A stretch of DNA of 64,000 bases from Photorhabdus luminescens subsp. luminescens (GCF_001083805.1 NZ_JXSK01000003.1:558001-622000); one strand, 5' to 3'; counted from the stretch's first letter, positions 54,178 to 62,534 are shown. The notes: generated by a model not told the origin, from the sequence alone. Numbers and translations: made by a program.

Positions 54178-54954
54178 ATGATAAGTAAGGAAACATTCGA
54201 GATATTTCCCTCTGTAGATATTGTTGACGGAATAGCAATGACATCAAATTCCGCAATTCGATTAACTCGTGGTGAAAGCCCTACATTACGCAGACCTTTA
54301 GGTACTCCGGCCGAAGTAGCGCTCGCCTGGCAAAATGCCGGGGCAAAATGGATACATGTTGTTGATCTTGATGCTGCATCAGGACGGGGTTCAAACAGCC
54401 ACCTGATTGCTGATGTCCTTGCTGCGGTCGACATTAACGTACAGGTCTGTGGCGGAATCAGAGATGAAACCATCTTGCGCAAAGTATTAGCAACCGGATG
54501 CCAACGCGTTAATTTAGGGACCGCAGCATTAGAAAACCCAGATTGGTGTGCCCGAGCAATTGCAGAATATGGCGATAAGATCGCCATTGCTCTGGATGTA
54601 AAAAGCACATCAGAGGGTTATCAACTGGCAACACACGGATGGAATGTCAGCAAAGGCAATCTCTGGGATGTCCTTGAGCGCCTCGACAAACAGGGTTGTC
54701 AACGCTACGTCGTAACCGATGTTGAGCGAGGCGGCATGATGAGTTCGCCAAACTTCACGCTATTACAGGAAGTTTGTGCGAAAACGTCATCGCCCGTCAT
54801 TGCCGGCGGTGGAGTATCGAGCTTGGATGATCTCCGCGCTTTGGCCGATCTATCCACTATCGGTGTCGAAGGCGCAATTCTTGGTCAAGCACTACATATT
54901 GGTAAGGTTCCTCTCGAAGATGCCCTTGCTGCAACACGATCATCGAGACATTGA
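54178..54954 (+). CDS. HisA/PriA-like phosphoribosyl isomerase
   Basis: The 258-residue TIM barrel resembles HisA (ProFAR isomerase). It has the N-terminal FPSVDIVDG with the first catalytic Asp, LTRGE phosphate contacts, WIHVVDLDAASG near 58, VCGGIRDE near 92, the second catalytic Asp in VVTDVERGGMMS near 180, and the phosphate loop IAGGGVSSLDDL near 205. It is not within a his operon and has an altered loop (AMTSNSAIRL). ATG 54178 is preferred, with AGGA 8 nt upstream. It opens a five-gene cassette and overlaps the next start region. It likely acts on a related amino-sugar nucleotide. Confidence 0.75.
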   Translation: MISKETFEIFPSVDIVDGIAMTSNSAIRLTRGESPTLRRPLGTPAEVALAWQNAGAKWIHVVDLDAASGRGSNSHLIADVLAAVDINVQVCGGIRDETILRKVLATGCQRVNLGTAALENPDWCARAIAEYGDKIAIALDVKSTSEGYQLATHGWNVSKGNLWDVLERLDKQGCQRYVVTDVERGGMMSSPNFTLLQEVCAKTSSPVIAGGGVSSLDDLRALADLSTIGVEGAILGQALHIGKVPLEDALAATRSSRH

Positions 54955-54956
54955 CT

Positions 54957-56141
54957 ATGGAATCTTTATCTCCCGTTTTGGATCTCCGCTCTATTGGCTT
55001 ACTGGGCGAATTGCGTAGCGTACCTGAAACAAGCTATTTAACGAAACAAGTGATGGCGCTGCCTGGTTTACTCACAGAGAAACCAGCATTCTTGGGTTCC
55101 CGCGGTGTTGCCTATTACGAACAAAAACCTTGTCACGAACTACTGATGACGGCGAAATATTACACAGAATACATCTCTCAACTTGAGTGTACCGACAAGC
55201 TGTGTACTGCCCCGTCAAAATATATATTAGCCGATCATAGCCTGGCAAAATTGCTCAGAATCGTTGATAGCTTATTAAGTTCTCCACAGACAGTTAACGA
55301 AGATATTGTGCTATTCATTGATGGGATCAAGGAGTGTGCAAAAGTCGTCAGCTCAACGCTGATGGGTACAGCATTCACTTTTTCACCCTCTTCGATCCAT
55401 GACCTAAAATTGCCTTCATCTACGGAACACAAAGTACCCAGACCGTTTATTGAAGGGGATAATCATCTGTTAACTTTGGCCGCAGCCCAAATTGACAAAT
55501 GCCCCAACTCCTCTGTTGTCGGCATTATGTTAGGAGGATCAGCGGCAGCGGCAATCACAGCCGCAGCATGGGATAGCGAGCTTAATTTAGTGAAAGTTTC
55601 CCGTTACGATGATACGTCTCGCAAAAGCAATCATCTCTGGGGGCGCAATATTCCACCTGGGCAAACCGTGACAATTATTGATGATAATTGCGGAACAGGC
55701 GACACCTTACGTCAGGCAGCCGATCTGGTCATGGCCCAAACCGGGCAATGTCCGAAGGCCCGTGCCGTCGAACTGCATTGGGAAAAATTATTACGTACCC
55801 GCGTTTATGGGCATGCTGATCGTGTATTCAGCCCTGAAACTTTAGATGTATTGACGCCTTGGTGTTTCAGGCATCATCAGGTCTTGGATCGTTTAATTAA
55901 TCAGCCCTTCGCTGATGATAAATATGTTCATACCACCACAGCGGATTGGGTTGCCTATTCATACAGTTTATTGTCTGTTCTTCATGACACCCTGACAGAT
56001 TCAACATGGGCAGCCAAGTTATTGCGTTTTTTATTAAATCTAAAAGCACAAACACCACTGAACTATGAACAACCAATCGATGCATTTAAGGCTCTGGCAT
56101 ATCAATGTCCTGAATGTTCAGCTCGCAAAAACCAATTTTAG
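54957..56141 (+). CDS. Phosphoribosyltransferase-fold protein
   Basis: The 394-residue protein has the PRPP-binding loop VTIIDDNCGTGDTL (about residues 238-251), the core signature of type I phosphoribosyltransferases, and a GIMLGGSAAAA loop about 45 residues before it. The N-terminal ~160 residues have no family I recognise; the C-terminus ends in CPECSARKNQF with a Cys pair. It could transfer or remove ribose-5-phosphate from an unusual base. The ATG at 54957 lies next to the stop of the HisA-like gene, so the two are translationally coupled. Confidence 0.7.
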   Translation: MESLSPVLDLRSIGLLGELRSVPETSYLTKQVMALPGLLTEKPAFLGSRGVAYYEQKPCHELLMTAKYYTEYISQLECTDKLCTAPSKYILADHSLAKLLRIVDSLLSSPQTVNEDIVLFIDGIKECAKVVSSTLMGTAFTFSPSSIHDLKLPSSTEHKVPRPFIEGDNHLLTLAAAQIDKCPNSSVVGIMLGGSAAAAITAAAWDSELNLVKVSRYDDTSRKSNHLWGRNIPPGQTVTIIDDNCGTGDTLRQAADLVMAQTGQCPKARAVELHWEKLLRTRVYGHADRVFSPETLDVLTPWCFRHHQVLDRLINQPFADDKYVHTTTADWVAYSYSLLSVLHDTLTDSTWAAKLLRFLLNLKAQTPLNYEQPIDAFKALAYQCPECSARKNQF

Positions 56142-56162
56142 AAAAAGGGAAGTTAATTGATT

Positions 56163-56825
56163 ATGACAACGGCACATATTATTTGGGATTGGAATGGCAC
56201 ATTACTTAATGATGTCAATGTTTCATTGAGCGCAACCAATTTCGCACTAGCAGAAATCGGTATTGAACCACTGACGCTGGAACAATATCGGGAACATTAT
56301 TGTGTTCCAGTACAAACTTTCTATAAACAAGTGATTGGCCGTGAACCTTCGTCTTCTGAATGGTCAGTGATCGGAAAAATATTTAATTTTCACTATCGCC
56401 CGGGTATTCAGAAAGCCAGTTTAACGGAAGGCGTAAGTCAGCTCCTTGCTTCCCGTCATGAAACAGGCGCGACTCAATCATTATGTTCACTGATGGAGCA
56501 TCATGAATTGGTCCCTATGCTTGATAATCATGGTATTGGTAAATTCTTTACCCAAATAGATGGTAGAAATACGCCATTATTGACAACCGGCAAATCAGAG
56601 CAGTTAGCGAATCATCTCAAAAAACTTAATGTTGCTCCTGAGCAAAGTGTGGTTATTGGGGACGCCACCGATGACGCCATTGCCGCATTAGCAGCGGGAA
56701 CTCATGCCATTCTTTATACCGGAGGAACCCATAGCCGCGTCAGTCTTGAAACTGCCGGCGTTCCCGTGGTTGATACATTAAGTGAGGCGTTATTAATAGC
56801 CGATTCTTTGGTCTATAAACAGTAA
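56163..56825 (+). CDS. HAD-superfamily hydrolase
   Basis: The 220-residue protein has HAD motif I as IIWDWNGTLLND (nucleophile Asp9, with Asn11 replacing the usual second Asp, a form seen in some Gph-like members), a basic residue region at LLTTGKSEQL for motif III and VVIGDATDDAIAALAAG for motif IV. It is probably a phosphatase acting on a small phosphorylated metabolite. The start at 56163 follows AAAAAGGGAAG, 21 nt from the previous stop. It is the third gene of the cassette. Confidence 0.8.
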   Translation: MTTAHIIWDWNGTLLNDVNVSLSATNFALAEIGIEPLTLEQYREHYCVPVQTFYKQVIGREPSSSEWSVIGKIFNFHYRPGIQKASLTEGVSQLLASRHETGATQSLCSLMEHHELVPMLDNHGIGKFFTQIDGRNTPLLTTGKSEQLANHLKKLNVAPEQSVVIGDATDDAIAALAAGTHAILYTGGTHSRVSLETAGVPVVDTLSEALLIADSLVYKQ

Positions 56826-56949
56826 TAACGAGGCTGTTCAAAATAACTTAGTAAGAAAGGAATAATTTACAACGGCATACGAATAGATATTTGGCACATG
56901 AGTTTTAAAAGAGCAGCTTAGTATTTTAAAGCAGATTATTCATTATTAA

Positions 56950-56974
56950 AAATCATCATCCAAGATGATGATTT
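56950..56974 (+). terminator. Hairpin between HAD and PurA-like genes
   Basis: Perfect 11-bp arms AAATCATCATC (56950-56960) and GATGATGATTT (56964-56974) enclose CAA in the 190-bp gap. It is AT-rich and preceded by an A run. It may attenuate readthrough, so the PurA-like and Nudix genes could have a separate promoter. Confidence 0.5.
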
Positions 56975-57019
56975 AACTATTATTTTGAATAAATCAATAA
57001 ATAATTAAGGAATAGATTC

Positions 57020-58278
57020 ATGTTAACTGCTGTAGTTGGACTTCAATTCGGAGATGAAGGTAAAGGAAAATTTGTTGACTATTTGTCTGTCAACATCAAT
57101 AACATTGCTCGATTCAATGGCGGCGCTAATGCGGGTCATTGTGTGCAACACGGTAATCTAAGAGGCTCATTTTCTCAATTACCAGCCTCACTCAACAAAA
57201 AGAATTTATATATCTGCCAAGGTGCTTTAATCAGTCTTCCTATTCTGGTTAAAGAGATCGATTTTATACAAAAAGAAAAATTGACTCTAATATATTTATC
57301 GATCCTCGATGCCATATCGTCTTACCATTACACTCTGAGTTAAATCGAGCGTCAGAAAAATATAAAGGTAAGCAGAAGATAGGTTCGGTTGGCGTCGGCG
57401 TCGGGGCCTGTGTTGAAGACAAAGCCAATCGTCATGGCATTCGGCTTATTGATACGCTTGATAAAGAGCAATTAAGAAGTAAATTAGAATTTCTCTGGGG
57501 TATCAGAGAGAAGCAGATCAACCATGTTTTTAATGCGCAAGCTACATTAGATTTTGAAGAGATGTTAGAAACAACGCATCAATATGGCAAGAGAATAGAA
57601 CCCTATTTCACGTTCACTAATGAAGTTATCGGTGATTTACTTAATTCTGGAGAAGATGTTTTACTTGAAACATCACAAGCTACTTTCTTAGATAATAGTT
57701 TTGGTACTTATCCTTATACTGTGGCATATCAGACCTTGGTGCAAACCTGCTTTGCCATGATAGGCATACCAGCACAGAAAATGCATATTGTCGGTGTGAT
57801 GAAATCCTATATGATCCGTGTCGGTAACGGGCCATTCCCCACAGAATTATTGACAGAACAGGCTGATTATATTCGTGAGCGCGGAAACGAGTATGGCACC
57901 GTTTCAAAAAGGCCAAGACGTTGTGGCTGGTTGGACTTATCCCTGATTAAACAAGCGGTGAAACTCAATGGCGTAACAGAACTCGCTATAACGAATGTTG
58001 ATGTTCTTGCTGATTTACCCGAAATAAAAGTCGCTATCGCCTATGAAATTGATGATAAGCTCGTCTGTTGCGATGACGCATTATTACGGCTTGATAAAGT
58101 CAAACCCATCTATAAGACATTTAAGTCCTGGGGAGAACTTAACTCATCATATACACATTTAATGGAACTGCCTATTGAGCTGGTTGACTTCTTATCTTTT
58201 ATTCAAGACTATGCTGGAGTCCCAATCAAATATATTTCCTATGGGCCAGACAGAAATCAGACATTAGTCATGAAATAA
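57020..58278 (+). pseudogene. PurA-like (adenylosuccinate synthetase) gene with a frameshift
   Basis: Two frames together give a full-length PurA-like protein of about 419 residues. The first (57020-57343) has [18 protein letters not shown] and [13 protein letters not shown]. The second, -1 relative, continues [15 protein letters not shown] from about 57290 and ends at 58278 with GPDRNQTLVMK. One base is missing near 57270-57290. Key loops diverge from true PurA: the IMP loop is SVGVGVGACVEDK, the Asp-binding loop VSKRPRRCGW, and the GTP base motif TNVDVLADL lacks the usual Lys. The ancestral enzyme was probably specialised for another nucleotide. Confidence 0.8.
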
Positions 58279-58294
58279 AAGCGGGGAGAAAATA

Positions 58295-58723
58295 ATGATT
58301 CACTATGTAACAGGGTTTATGTTTTCTAAAGATAAAAAACATGTCTCCCTGATTTCAAAATTACAACCCAGTTGGCAAAAAGGGAAACTTAATGGGATTG
58401 GTGGAAAAATAGAAGCGGGTGAAAGCCCTCAACAGGCAATGGCAAGAGAATTTGCTGAAGAAGCCGGCATTGAAACACGTCCTGAAGAGTGGCGATTATT
58501 TACCGTCTTAACTCGCCCTGACGTTTATCAGGTAAATTTTCTCTATATGTATGATGATCGTGTCTATTCTGTCAATTCTATCGAGAAAGAGATCGTCAAT
58601 ATCTATGAAACAAATTCATTGCCCGATAATGTGATCTATAACTTACGTTGGTTGATCCCGATGGCGGCCGATGAACATTTACGTTTCGATAAAGAAATAG
58701 AAATAACAGAAATGCGGGGTTAG
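58295..58723 (+). CDS. Nudix hydrolase
   Basis: The 142-residue protein has a complete Nudix box (GKIEAGESPQQAMAREFAEE followed by AGIE, matching Gx5Ex7REUxEExGU) starting near residue 42. It hydrolyses a nucleoside diphosphate linked to another moiety; many relatives clean damaged dNTPs. It lies 16 nt after the PurA-like gene, with GGGGAGAAAATA before ATG, so it is the last gene of the cassette. A role in processing the pathway's nucleotide or removing a by-product is inferred. Confidence 0.85.
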   Translation: MIHYVTGFMFSKDKKHVSLISKLQPSWQKGKLNGIGGKIEAGESPQQAMAREFAEEAGIETRPEEWRLFTVLTRPDVYQVNFLYMYDDRVYSVNSIEKEIVNIYETNSLPDNVIYNLRWLIPMAADEHLRFDKEIEITEMRG

Positions 58724-58747
58724 ATACGGTATAGCGAGTATTTTATC

Positions 58748-58873
58748 TATACCCTATGTATTTCAAGATGCATCGCGACGGCAAGGGAGCGAATCCCCGG
58801 GAGCATAGATAACTATGTGACCGGGGTGAGCGAGCGCAGCCAACAAAGAGACAACTTGAAAGATAACGGGTAT
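58748..58873 (+). repeat. ERIC element, second copy
   Basis: A 126-bp imperfect palindrome from TATACCC to GGGTATC containing GAATCCCCGGGAGCATAGAT and TAACTATGTGACCGGGGTGAG, the ERIC core in plus orientation. It shares most of its sequence with the inverted copy at 53369-53494. The two flank the nucleotide cassette in opposite orientation. Confidence 0.9.
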
Positions 58874-58880
58874 CACTAAC

Positions 58881-58930
58881 AATAGTAATGAATAGTAATG
58901 AATAGTAATGAATAGTAATGAATAGTAATG
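58881..58930 (+). repeat. Five perfect 10-bp tandem repeats
   Basis: The unit AATAGTAATG is repeated five times without a mismatch, directly after the ERIC element. A sixth partial copy runs into GAGGAGG. The period of about one helical turn and the perfect identity suggest a slippage-prone minisatellite. The short frame that follows (MIKLLSEL) is not considered a gene. Confidence 0.95.
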
Positions 58931-59048
58931 AGGAGGAAATTTCACATACATGATTAAATTACTATCTGAACTTTAATAACTTCTTCAAAAGGGGAGATGG
59001 ATAAGAATGGATTCTTTGACTTGTAGTAATAACATGGCTAACGAAGAA

Positions 59049-59077
59049 ATCATAAAAGTGACCGTTCCGTCGGTCAC
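59049..59077 (-). terminator. Terminator of the mrf fimbrial operon
   Basis: On the minus strand GTGACCG (59077-59071) pairs with CGGTCAC (59064-59058) around a 6-nt loop, followed by TTTTATGATTT. It lies 53 nt past the mrfJ stop. Confidence 0.75.
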
Positions 59078-59129
59078 GAAACTCAGTCATCAACTGGTTT
59101 ATAGATCCCCTTATTGGAGCCGAGATCAG

Positions 59130-59435
59130 TTAACATCCAAATTTACCCAATGTAGCCTCCGCAATAGGGATATATTGGTCTGTTAATTTATTGATGCTGT
59201 TATTGGTGGCAGGATAACAACAATCAAGGAAAAACCAATTTATCGGCGTCTCCAATATTGAAGCGATCTGCACCAGATGGGATAAATTAATTCGGTTTAT
59301 CCCTCTCTCATAACGTGAGAGTTGTTGCTGACTAATACCTATTTTTTCCGCCAATTTTACGGCGGTCATACCCAACTCTTTCCTTCTTTTTTGAATACGC
59401 TTCCCTACTAATAGATGATCTTGTTTCATTTTCAT
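59130..59435 (-). CDS. mrfJ: MrpJ-type XRE regulator at the end of the fimbrial operon
   Basis: The 101-residue regulator has an XRE helix-turn-helix (GKRIQKRRKELGMTAVKLAE, IGISQQQLSRYERG, then INRINLSHLVQIASILE). MrpJ of Proteus mirabilis, the last gene of mrp, represses flagella when fimbriae are made. Position and sequence match that class, so a switch between adhesion and motility is likely. It follows the adhesin gene after 29 nt. Confidence 0.85.
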   Translation of the reverse strand: MKMKQDHLLVGKRIQKRRKELGMTAVKLAEKIGISQQQLSRYERGINRINLSHLVQIASILETPINWFFLDCCYPATNNSINKLTDQYIPIAEATLGKFGC

Positions 59436-59464
59436 CCCAGCCTTTAAATTAAAAAAACACCTTT

Positions 59465-60283
59465 TTATGGCATTGCCAAAATTATCGCCCCTGATCCTGA
59501 GAAAGGTCCTGCCTCTACTCTGCCATTTTTTTGTAAAATTGATTTCACTGTAACGGGTACATTTCCGCCAGCCGGTACAAACACAGCGACACCCTCTTCA
59601 CCATTTTTCTCATTTAATAGCAATTTAGCTTTCAAACTACCATCACTTCTTAAAGGTACTAATCCCCTATCAGGTCCCGTCGCCGTCACGATAATCTCTA
59701 TGTCTACATTGCAAGTCACATTGATATTTTCCGCTCTGGTTGCGCCTTCCAAGTTTGCCTCATCAATACTACCGTAATTAAGTTCAACGGAGCCTTCACT
59801 GACTTGACAAAATCCTATCGGCGGCGGTGCTACGCCACATAAAGATCCAGGTAATAATCTTCCATGAAAACCACTTCGATCGGTTTCATAAAATAGCCCG
59901 ACACATTCCTGATGAGACCGAATAGCAGGGCCAAAATGTTTTGCCACTCCGGTGATCGGAAAACTGGTATATTTCAATATCTCCGCTTGCACTTGTTTCA
60001 TTGTCTTAAATCTTTCCACACGAGTATTGAATAGCCTATAAGGCTGCCCGGAATAACCATCAGCAAAATGGCGATGGTTAACCGATATCCAACACGCAGA
60101 ATAACCATAACAAGGATTGGGCGTAAAATCGTTTTCTGGGTCCCAACGTTCAATGACAAAAGTATAATAGGCATTTGTAGGAATTCCCTCGGATTTAGTG
60201 ATATATGAAAATATTGATGCAACCGCACTTAATGAAAACAGCGATAATAAAAGTACCAGGCAAACAGAGAATAACTTTTTCAT
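59465..60283 (-). CDS. mrfH: MrpH-like fimbrial tip adhesin
   Basis: The 272-residue protein has a signal peptide (MKKLFSVCLVLLLSLFSLSA) and two domains. The N-terminal lectin-like domain contains His70, His72 (VNHRHFADG) and His116 (AKHFGP), matching the zinc-binding His72, His74 and His117 reported for P. mirabilis MrpH. The C-terminal pilin-like domain, from about residue 158, has a conserved pair of cysteines and lacks an own donor strand. It would sit at the tip and bind host surfaces. Zinc binding is inferred from the matched residues. Confidence 0.85.
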   Translation of the reverse strand: MKKLFSVCLVLLLSLFSLSAVASIFSYITKSEGIPTNAYYTFVIERWDPENDFTPNPCYGYSACWISVNHRHFADGYSGQPYRLFNTRVERFKTMKQVQAEILKYTSFPITGVAKHFGPAIRSHQECVGLFYETDRSGFHGRLLPGSLCGVAPPPIGFCQVSEGSVELNYGSIDEANLEGATRAENINVTCNVDIEIIVTATGPDRGLVPLRSDGSLKAKLLLNEKNGEEGVAVFVPAGGNVPVTVKSILQKNGRVEAGPFSGSGAIILAMP

Positions 60284-60309
60284 TGAGTTACCTAATAAAA
60301 CTGTGCAAG

Positions 60310-60855
60310 TTAGTCATAATTCAGATTAAATGTCGCAATCGCATGAAATACGCCTCGCTTAATCGTCTGGTTAGCTAGCGCAGTGGGTTCTGCCTGCACA
60401 TAGGCTTGCAGTACAATCAAGTTTTCCCCCTCTTTTAACGAATAGGCATCCCCCTCCTTATTCAATGGCAACCGTCTGCCTTCTGCCGTTTCTATACCGA
60501 TGGCAATCCCATAGGCTTGGCTCCCTGCACTTAACGCTAATAAGCCCGGCAATTGTGGATTTTCCATGCCGCTGAATGTCAGTTTAATCGATTTCCCCAC
60601 ACTCATATCGCAACCCGATAACCGGAGTAGAAAAGGTTCACTATTGGTCCTACCATGCAGATACAAATATTTTTCAGAAATTGTTGCAAAATCGAGTTGG
60701 ATATCTTCATCACCCGGTTTAATCGTGCAAGGTTCTTTAACCAATGCACCGTGAAAACGCATATTATCCGCAGCCTGTACCACTTGATGACTATAAACCG
60801 TGGCAGCAATAACCATAAAACCAACACGCAACACGAATAACTTTAAATATTTCAT
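60310..60855 (-). CDS. mrfG: Minor fimbrial subunit (MrpG-like)
   Basis: The 181-residue pilin starts MKYLKLFVLRVGFMVIAAT, with a signal peptide ending near QAAD. It has the pilin Cys pair (EPCTIK and LSGCDMS) and a conserved C-terminal Tyr (ATFNLNYD). The start at 60855 has AAAGGAAAC before it; the upstream GTG overlaps the preceding gene by 4 nt. It is probably a linker near the tip adhesin. Confidence 0.8.
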   Translation of the reverse strand: MKYLKLFVLRVGFMVIAATVYSHQVVQAADNMRFHGALVKEPCTIKPGDEDIQLDFATISEKYLYLHGRTNSEPFLLRLSGCDMSVGKSIKLTFSGMENPQLPGLLALSAGSQAYGIAIGIETAEGRRLPLNKEGDAYSLKEGENLIVLQAYVQAEPTALANQTIKRGVFHAIATFNLNYD

Positions 60856-60866
60856 TATGTTTCCTT

Positions 60867-61358
60867 TCACTGGTATTCCGCCAGCAATGTCGCCGTCACT
60901 TCAAATACCCCTTCCGGCAACGTACTTCCCGGCTTTTTTACCGGCACCGCTTGTATCACCGGCTGTTTCTGTGATGTCACCGGAATACGCTTATTAAGGG
61001 TGAATGCTTTACCATCCAACGTCAGACGAATGCCTAAATCAGTAATATTGGTTTTCAATGCCGCATCATCAAATGAAGTTGGCAGGCCAATCACTGTCAA
61101 TCCTAAATTCCAACCTGAGATATTAGGCGCACATACCAACTGGTAATTCACGGGCTTGGTATAATTCATCCCGTCCACCTGATGGATGCCAACATTGTGA
61201 CCAAAATCGACATCAATCATATTGCCGTCATTAATAACGCAAGGGGGCGCTTCAAGCAGTGTGCCGTGAAACCACATATTATCTGCCGCCTGTCCCGGCA
61301 TAATACTGATTAACCCCAGGCACACGCCCCAGAAAACACGATAGATCAGAGGGTTCAT
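60867..61358 (-). CDS. Minor fimbrial subunit, extra MrpF-type copy
   Basis: The 163-residue pilin has a signal peptide ending at GQAAD and the motif APPCVINDGNMIDVDFG, also present as APPPCVINNGNTIDVDFG in the next gene upstream (61373-61948). The two look like tandem duplicates. It ends in ATLLAEYQ, the donor-strand type C-terminus. The start follows GGGAGACATGCA. P. mirabilis mrp has three minor pilins here; this locus has four. Confidence 0.8.
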   Translation of the reverse strand: MNPLIYRVFWGVCLGLISIMPGQAADNMWFHGTLLEAPPCVINDGNMIDVDFGHNVGIHQVDGMNYTKPVNYQLVCAPNISGWNLGLTVIGLPTSFDDAALKTNITDLGIRLTLDGKAFTLNKRIPVTSQKQPVIQAVPVKKPGSTLPEGVFEVTATLLAEYQ

Positions 61359-61372
61359 TGCATGTCTCCCGT

Positions 61373-61948
61373 TCACTGGTATTCAACCATCATGGTCGCA
61401 CCCGCGCCAAAGTCGCCGCCTTTCAATGCCGTAGCCATATCTTTTACCGGCACCGCATGTAATTCAGGAAAATCAGGATAGTTAAATTTCATCCAGTCAT
61501 TGACGGGCAATTTTCGTCCGTTATGAATGACAGCGATACCAAGCCCAGTGTGATTGGTTTGCAACACCGCTGGATCAAAACTGGCAGTGTTACCCGATAT
61601 CATCATTTTCATTGCATTAGCTGGCATTTTTTCACATTTCACGGTGTATTTGACGGGTTGCATATAATTAACCCCATCAATCCGAGTAATCATCACGTCG
61701 CCAAAATCCACATCAATAGTATTGCCATTATTAATCACACAAGGTGGAGGCGCGATAACTACGCCGTAAATATTGACCGGCGTTTTGCCCGAAAAATTAC
61801 TGACAGGTCTTGCTGCTAAATTTACCCTTTTTGTCAGTAAATCGGCCTGAGCATTAACACTCAATAAACAGCCAAACAGTAATACGCTCCATTTTTTCTG
61901 CCTGCGATACTGTTTTTTTATTCCCAGAGAACACAGCGAGTTAGTCAT
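61373..61948 (-). CDS. mrfF: Minor fimbrial subunit (MrpF-like)
   Basis: The 191-residue pilin has a signal peptide ending near VNAQAD, a longer N-terminal segment (LLTKRVNLAARPVSNFSG) than the neighbours, the Cys motif PPPCVINNGN with a second Cys at KCEK, and a C-terminal MMVEYQ. It overlaps the minor pilin upstream by 8 nt. AGGGTGAATT precedes the ATG. Confidence 0.82.
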   Translation of the reverse strand: MTNSLCSLGIKKQYRRQKKWSVLLFGCLLSVNAQADLLTKRVNLAARPVSNFSGKTPVNIYGVVIAPPPCVINNGNTIDVDFGDVMITRIDGVNYMQPVKYTVKCEKMPANAMKMMISGNTASFDPAVLQTNHTGLGIAVIHNGRKLPVNDWMKFNYPDFPELHAVPVKDMATALKGGDFGAGATMMVEYQ

Positions 61949-62534
61949 AATTCACCCTGAAATCCACTACCGCGCGATATTGCCCAATCCCTAGCGCTCT
62001 CGGCGTCCGCACCGGCGTCACGTAATATTCCAAGCTGTCCTGCCCCGCTGCCGCAAAACGTGGGCGTCCCCGCTCTCCCAACCGGATATCATTATTCGCG
62101 CTATCTGTTATCTGTAACCCCAACCCGGTAATACCGGTCACCCGCACCAGATGTGGGTAATCGCGATCCGCCGGTGCCACAAAACTAACCGTCACCACCG
62201 GCTGTAACTGATTCCACGTCAGATTGCCGTTCCGCCGGTCCTCTACAGCCCCTTTGGTTCTTAAACAGTCACGAAACTTCAATGTGAACGGGATCGGCGT
62301 CCCTTTATCACCTGGCTGGCGTAAGTCACTGTTTGGCGTACTCCCCAGATTCACCTCCTGCCATGCGGAAGTCATGTCCAATCGACAAGCCGCCTCAGTC
62401 AACCCGCCAAACACATGCAATTCACCGTGCAATCCGTCTATATCTGCTGACCGCTTTTCCCTCGCCTGACTCTCCATCACGGGTATCAGCCAGATCGCCA
62501 GTATCAGTACGCAGCCTATCCGCTTGATGTTCAT
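61941..62534 (-). CDS. mrfE: Minor fimbrial subunit (MrpE-like)
   Basis: The 197-residue pilin has a signal peptide (MNIKRIGCVLILAIWLIPV) and a typical Cys pair (EAACRLDM, FRDCLRTK). Like PapH/K-type subunits it ends in DFRVNYD with a penultimate Tyr. It follows the chaperone gene by 24 nt. Confidence 0.82.
   Translation of the reverse strand: MNIKRIGCVLILAIWLIPVMESQAREKRSADIDGLHGELHVFGGLTEAACRLDMTSAWQEVNLGSTPNSDLRQPGDKGTPIPFTLKFRDCLRTKGAVEDRRNGNLTWNQLQPVVTVSFVAPADRDYPHLVRVTGITGLGLQITDSANNDIRLGERGRPRFAAAGQDSLEYYVTPVRTPRALGIGQYRAVVDFRVNYD

Noticed and set aside
57270..57295. Programmed -1 frameshift in the PurA-like gene.
   Set aside because: No in-frame X-XXY-YYZ slippery heptamer and no evident downstream stem; a single-base deletion explains it better.
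58748..58930. CRISPR-like array.
   Set aside because: The palindrome is an ERIC element and the 10-bp units have no spacers.
58951..58977. Eight-codon frame MIKLLSEL after AGGAGG.
   Set aside because: Too short for support and no downstream gene that it could control as a leader.
59007..59186. A 59-codon plus-strand frame starting MDSLTCSNNMANEE with GGGGAGA upstream.
   Set aside because: It runs across the mrf terminator hairpin and is antisense to the end of mrfJ; no recognised homology.
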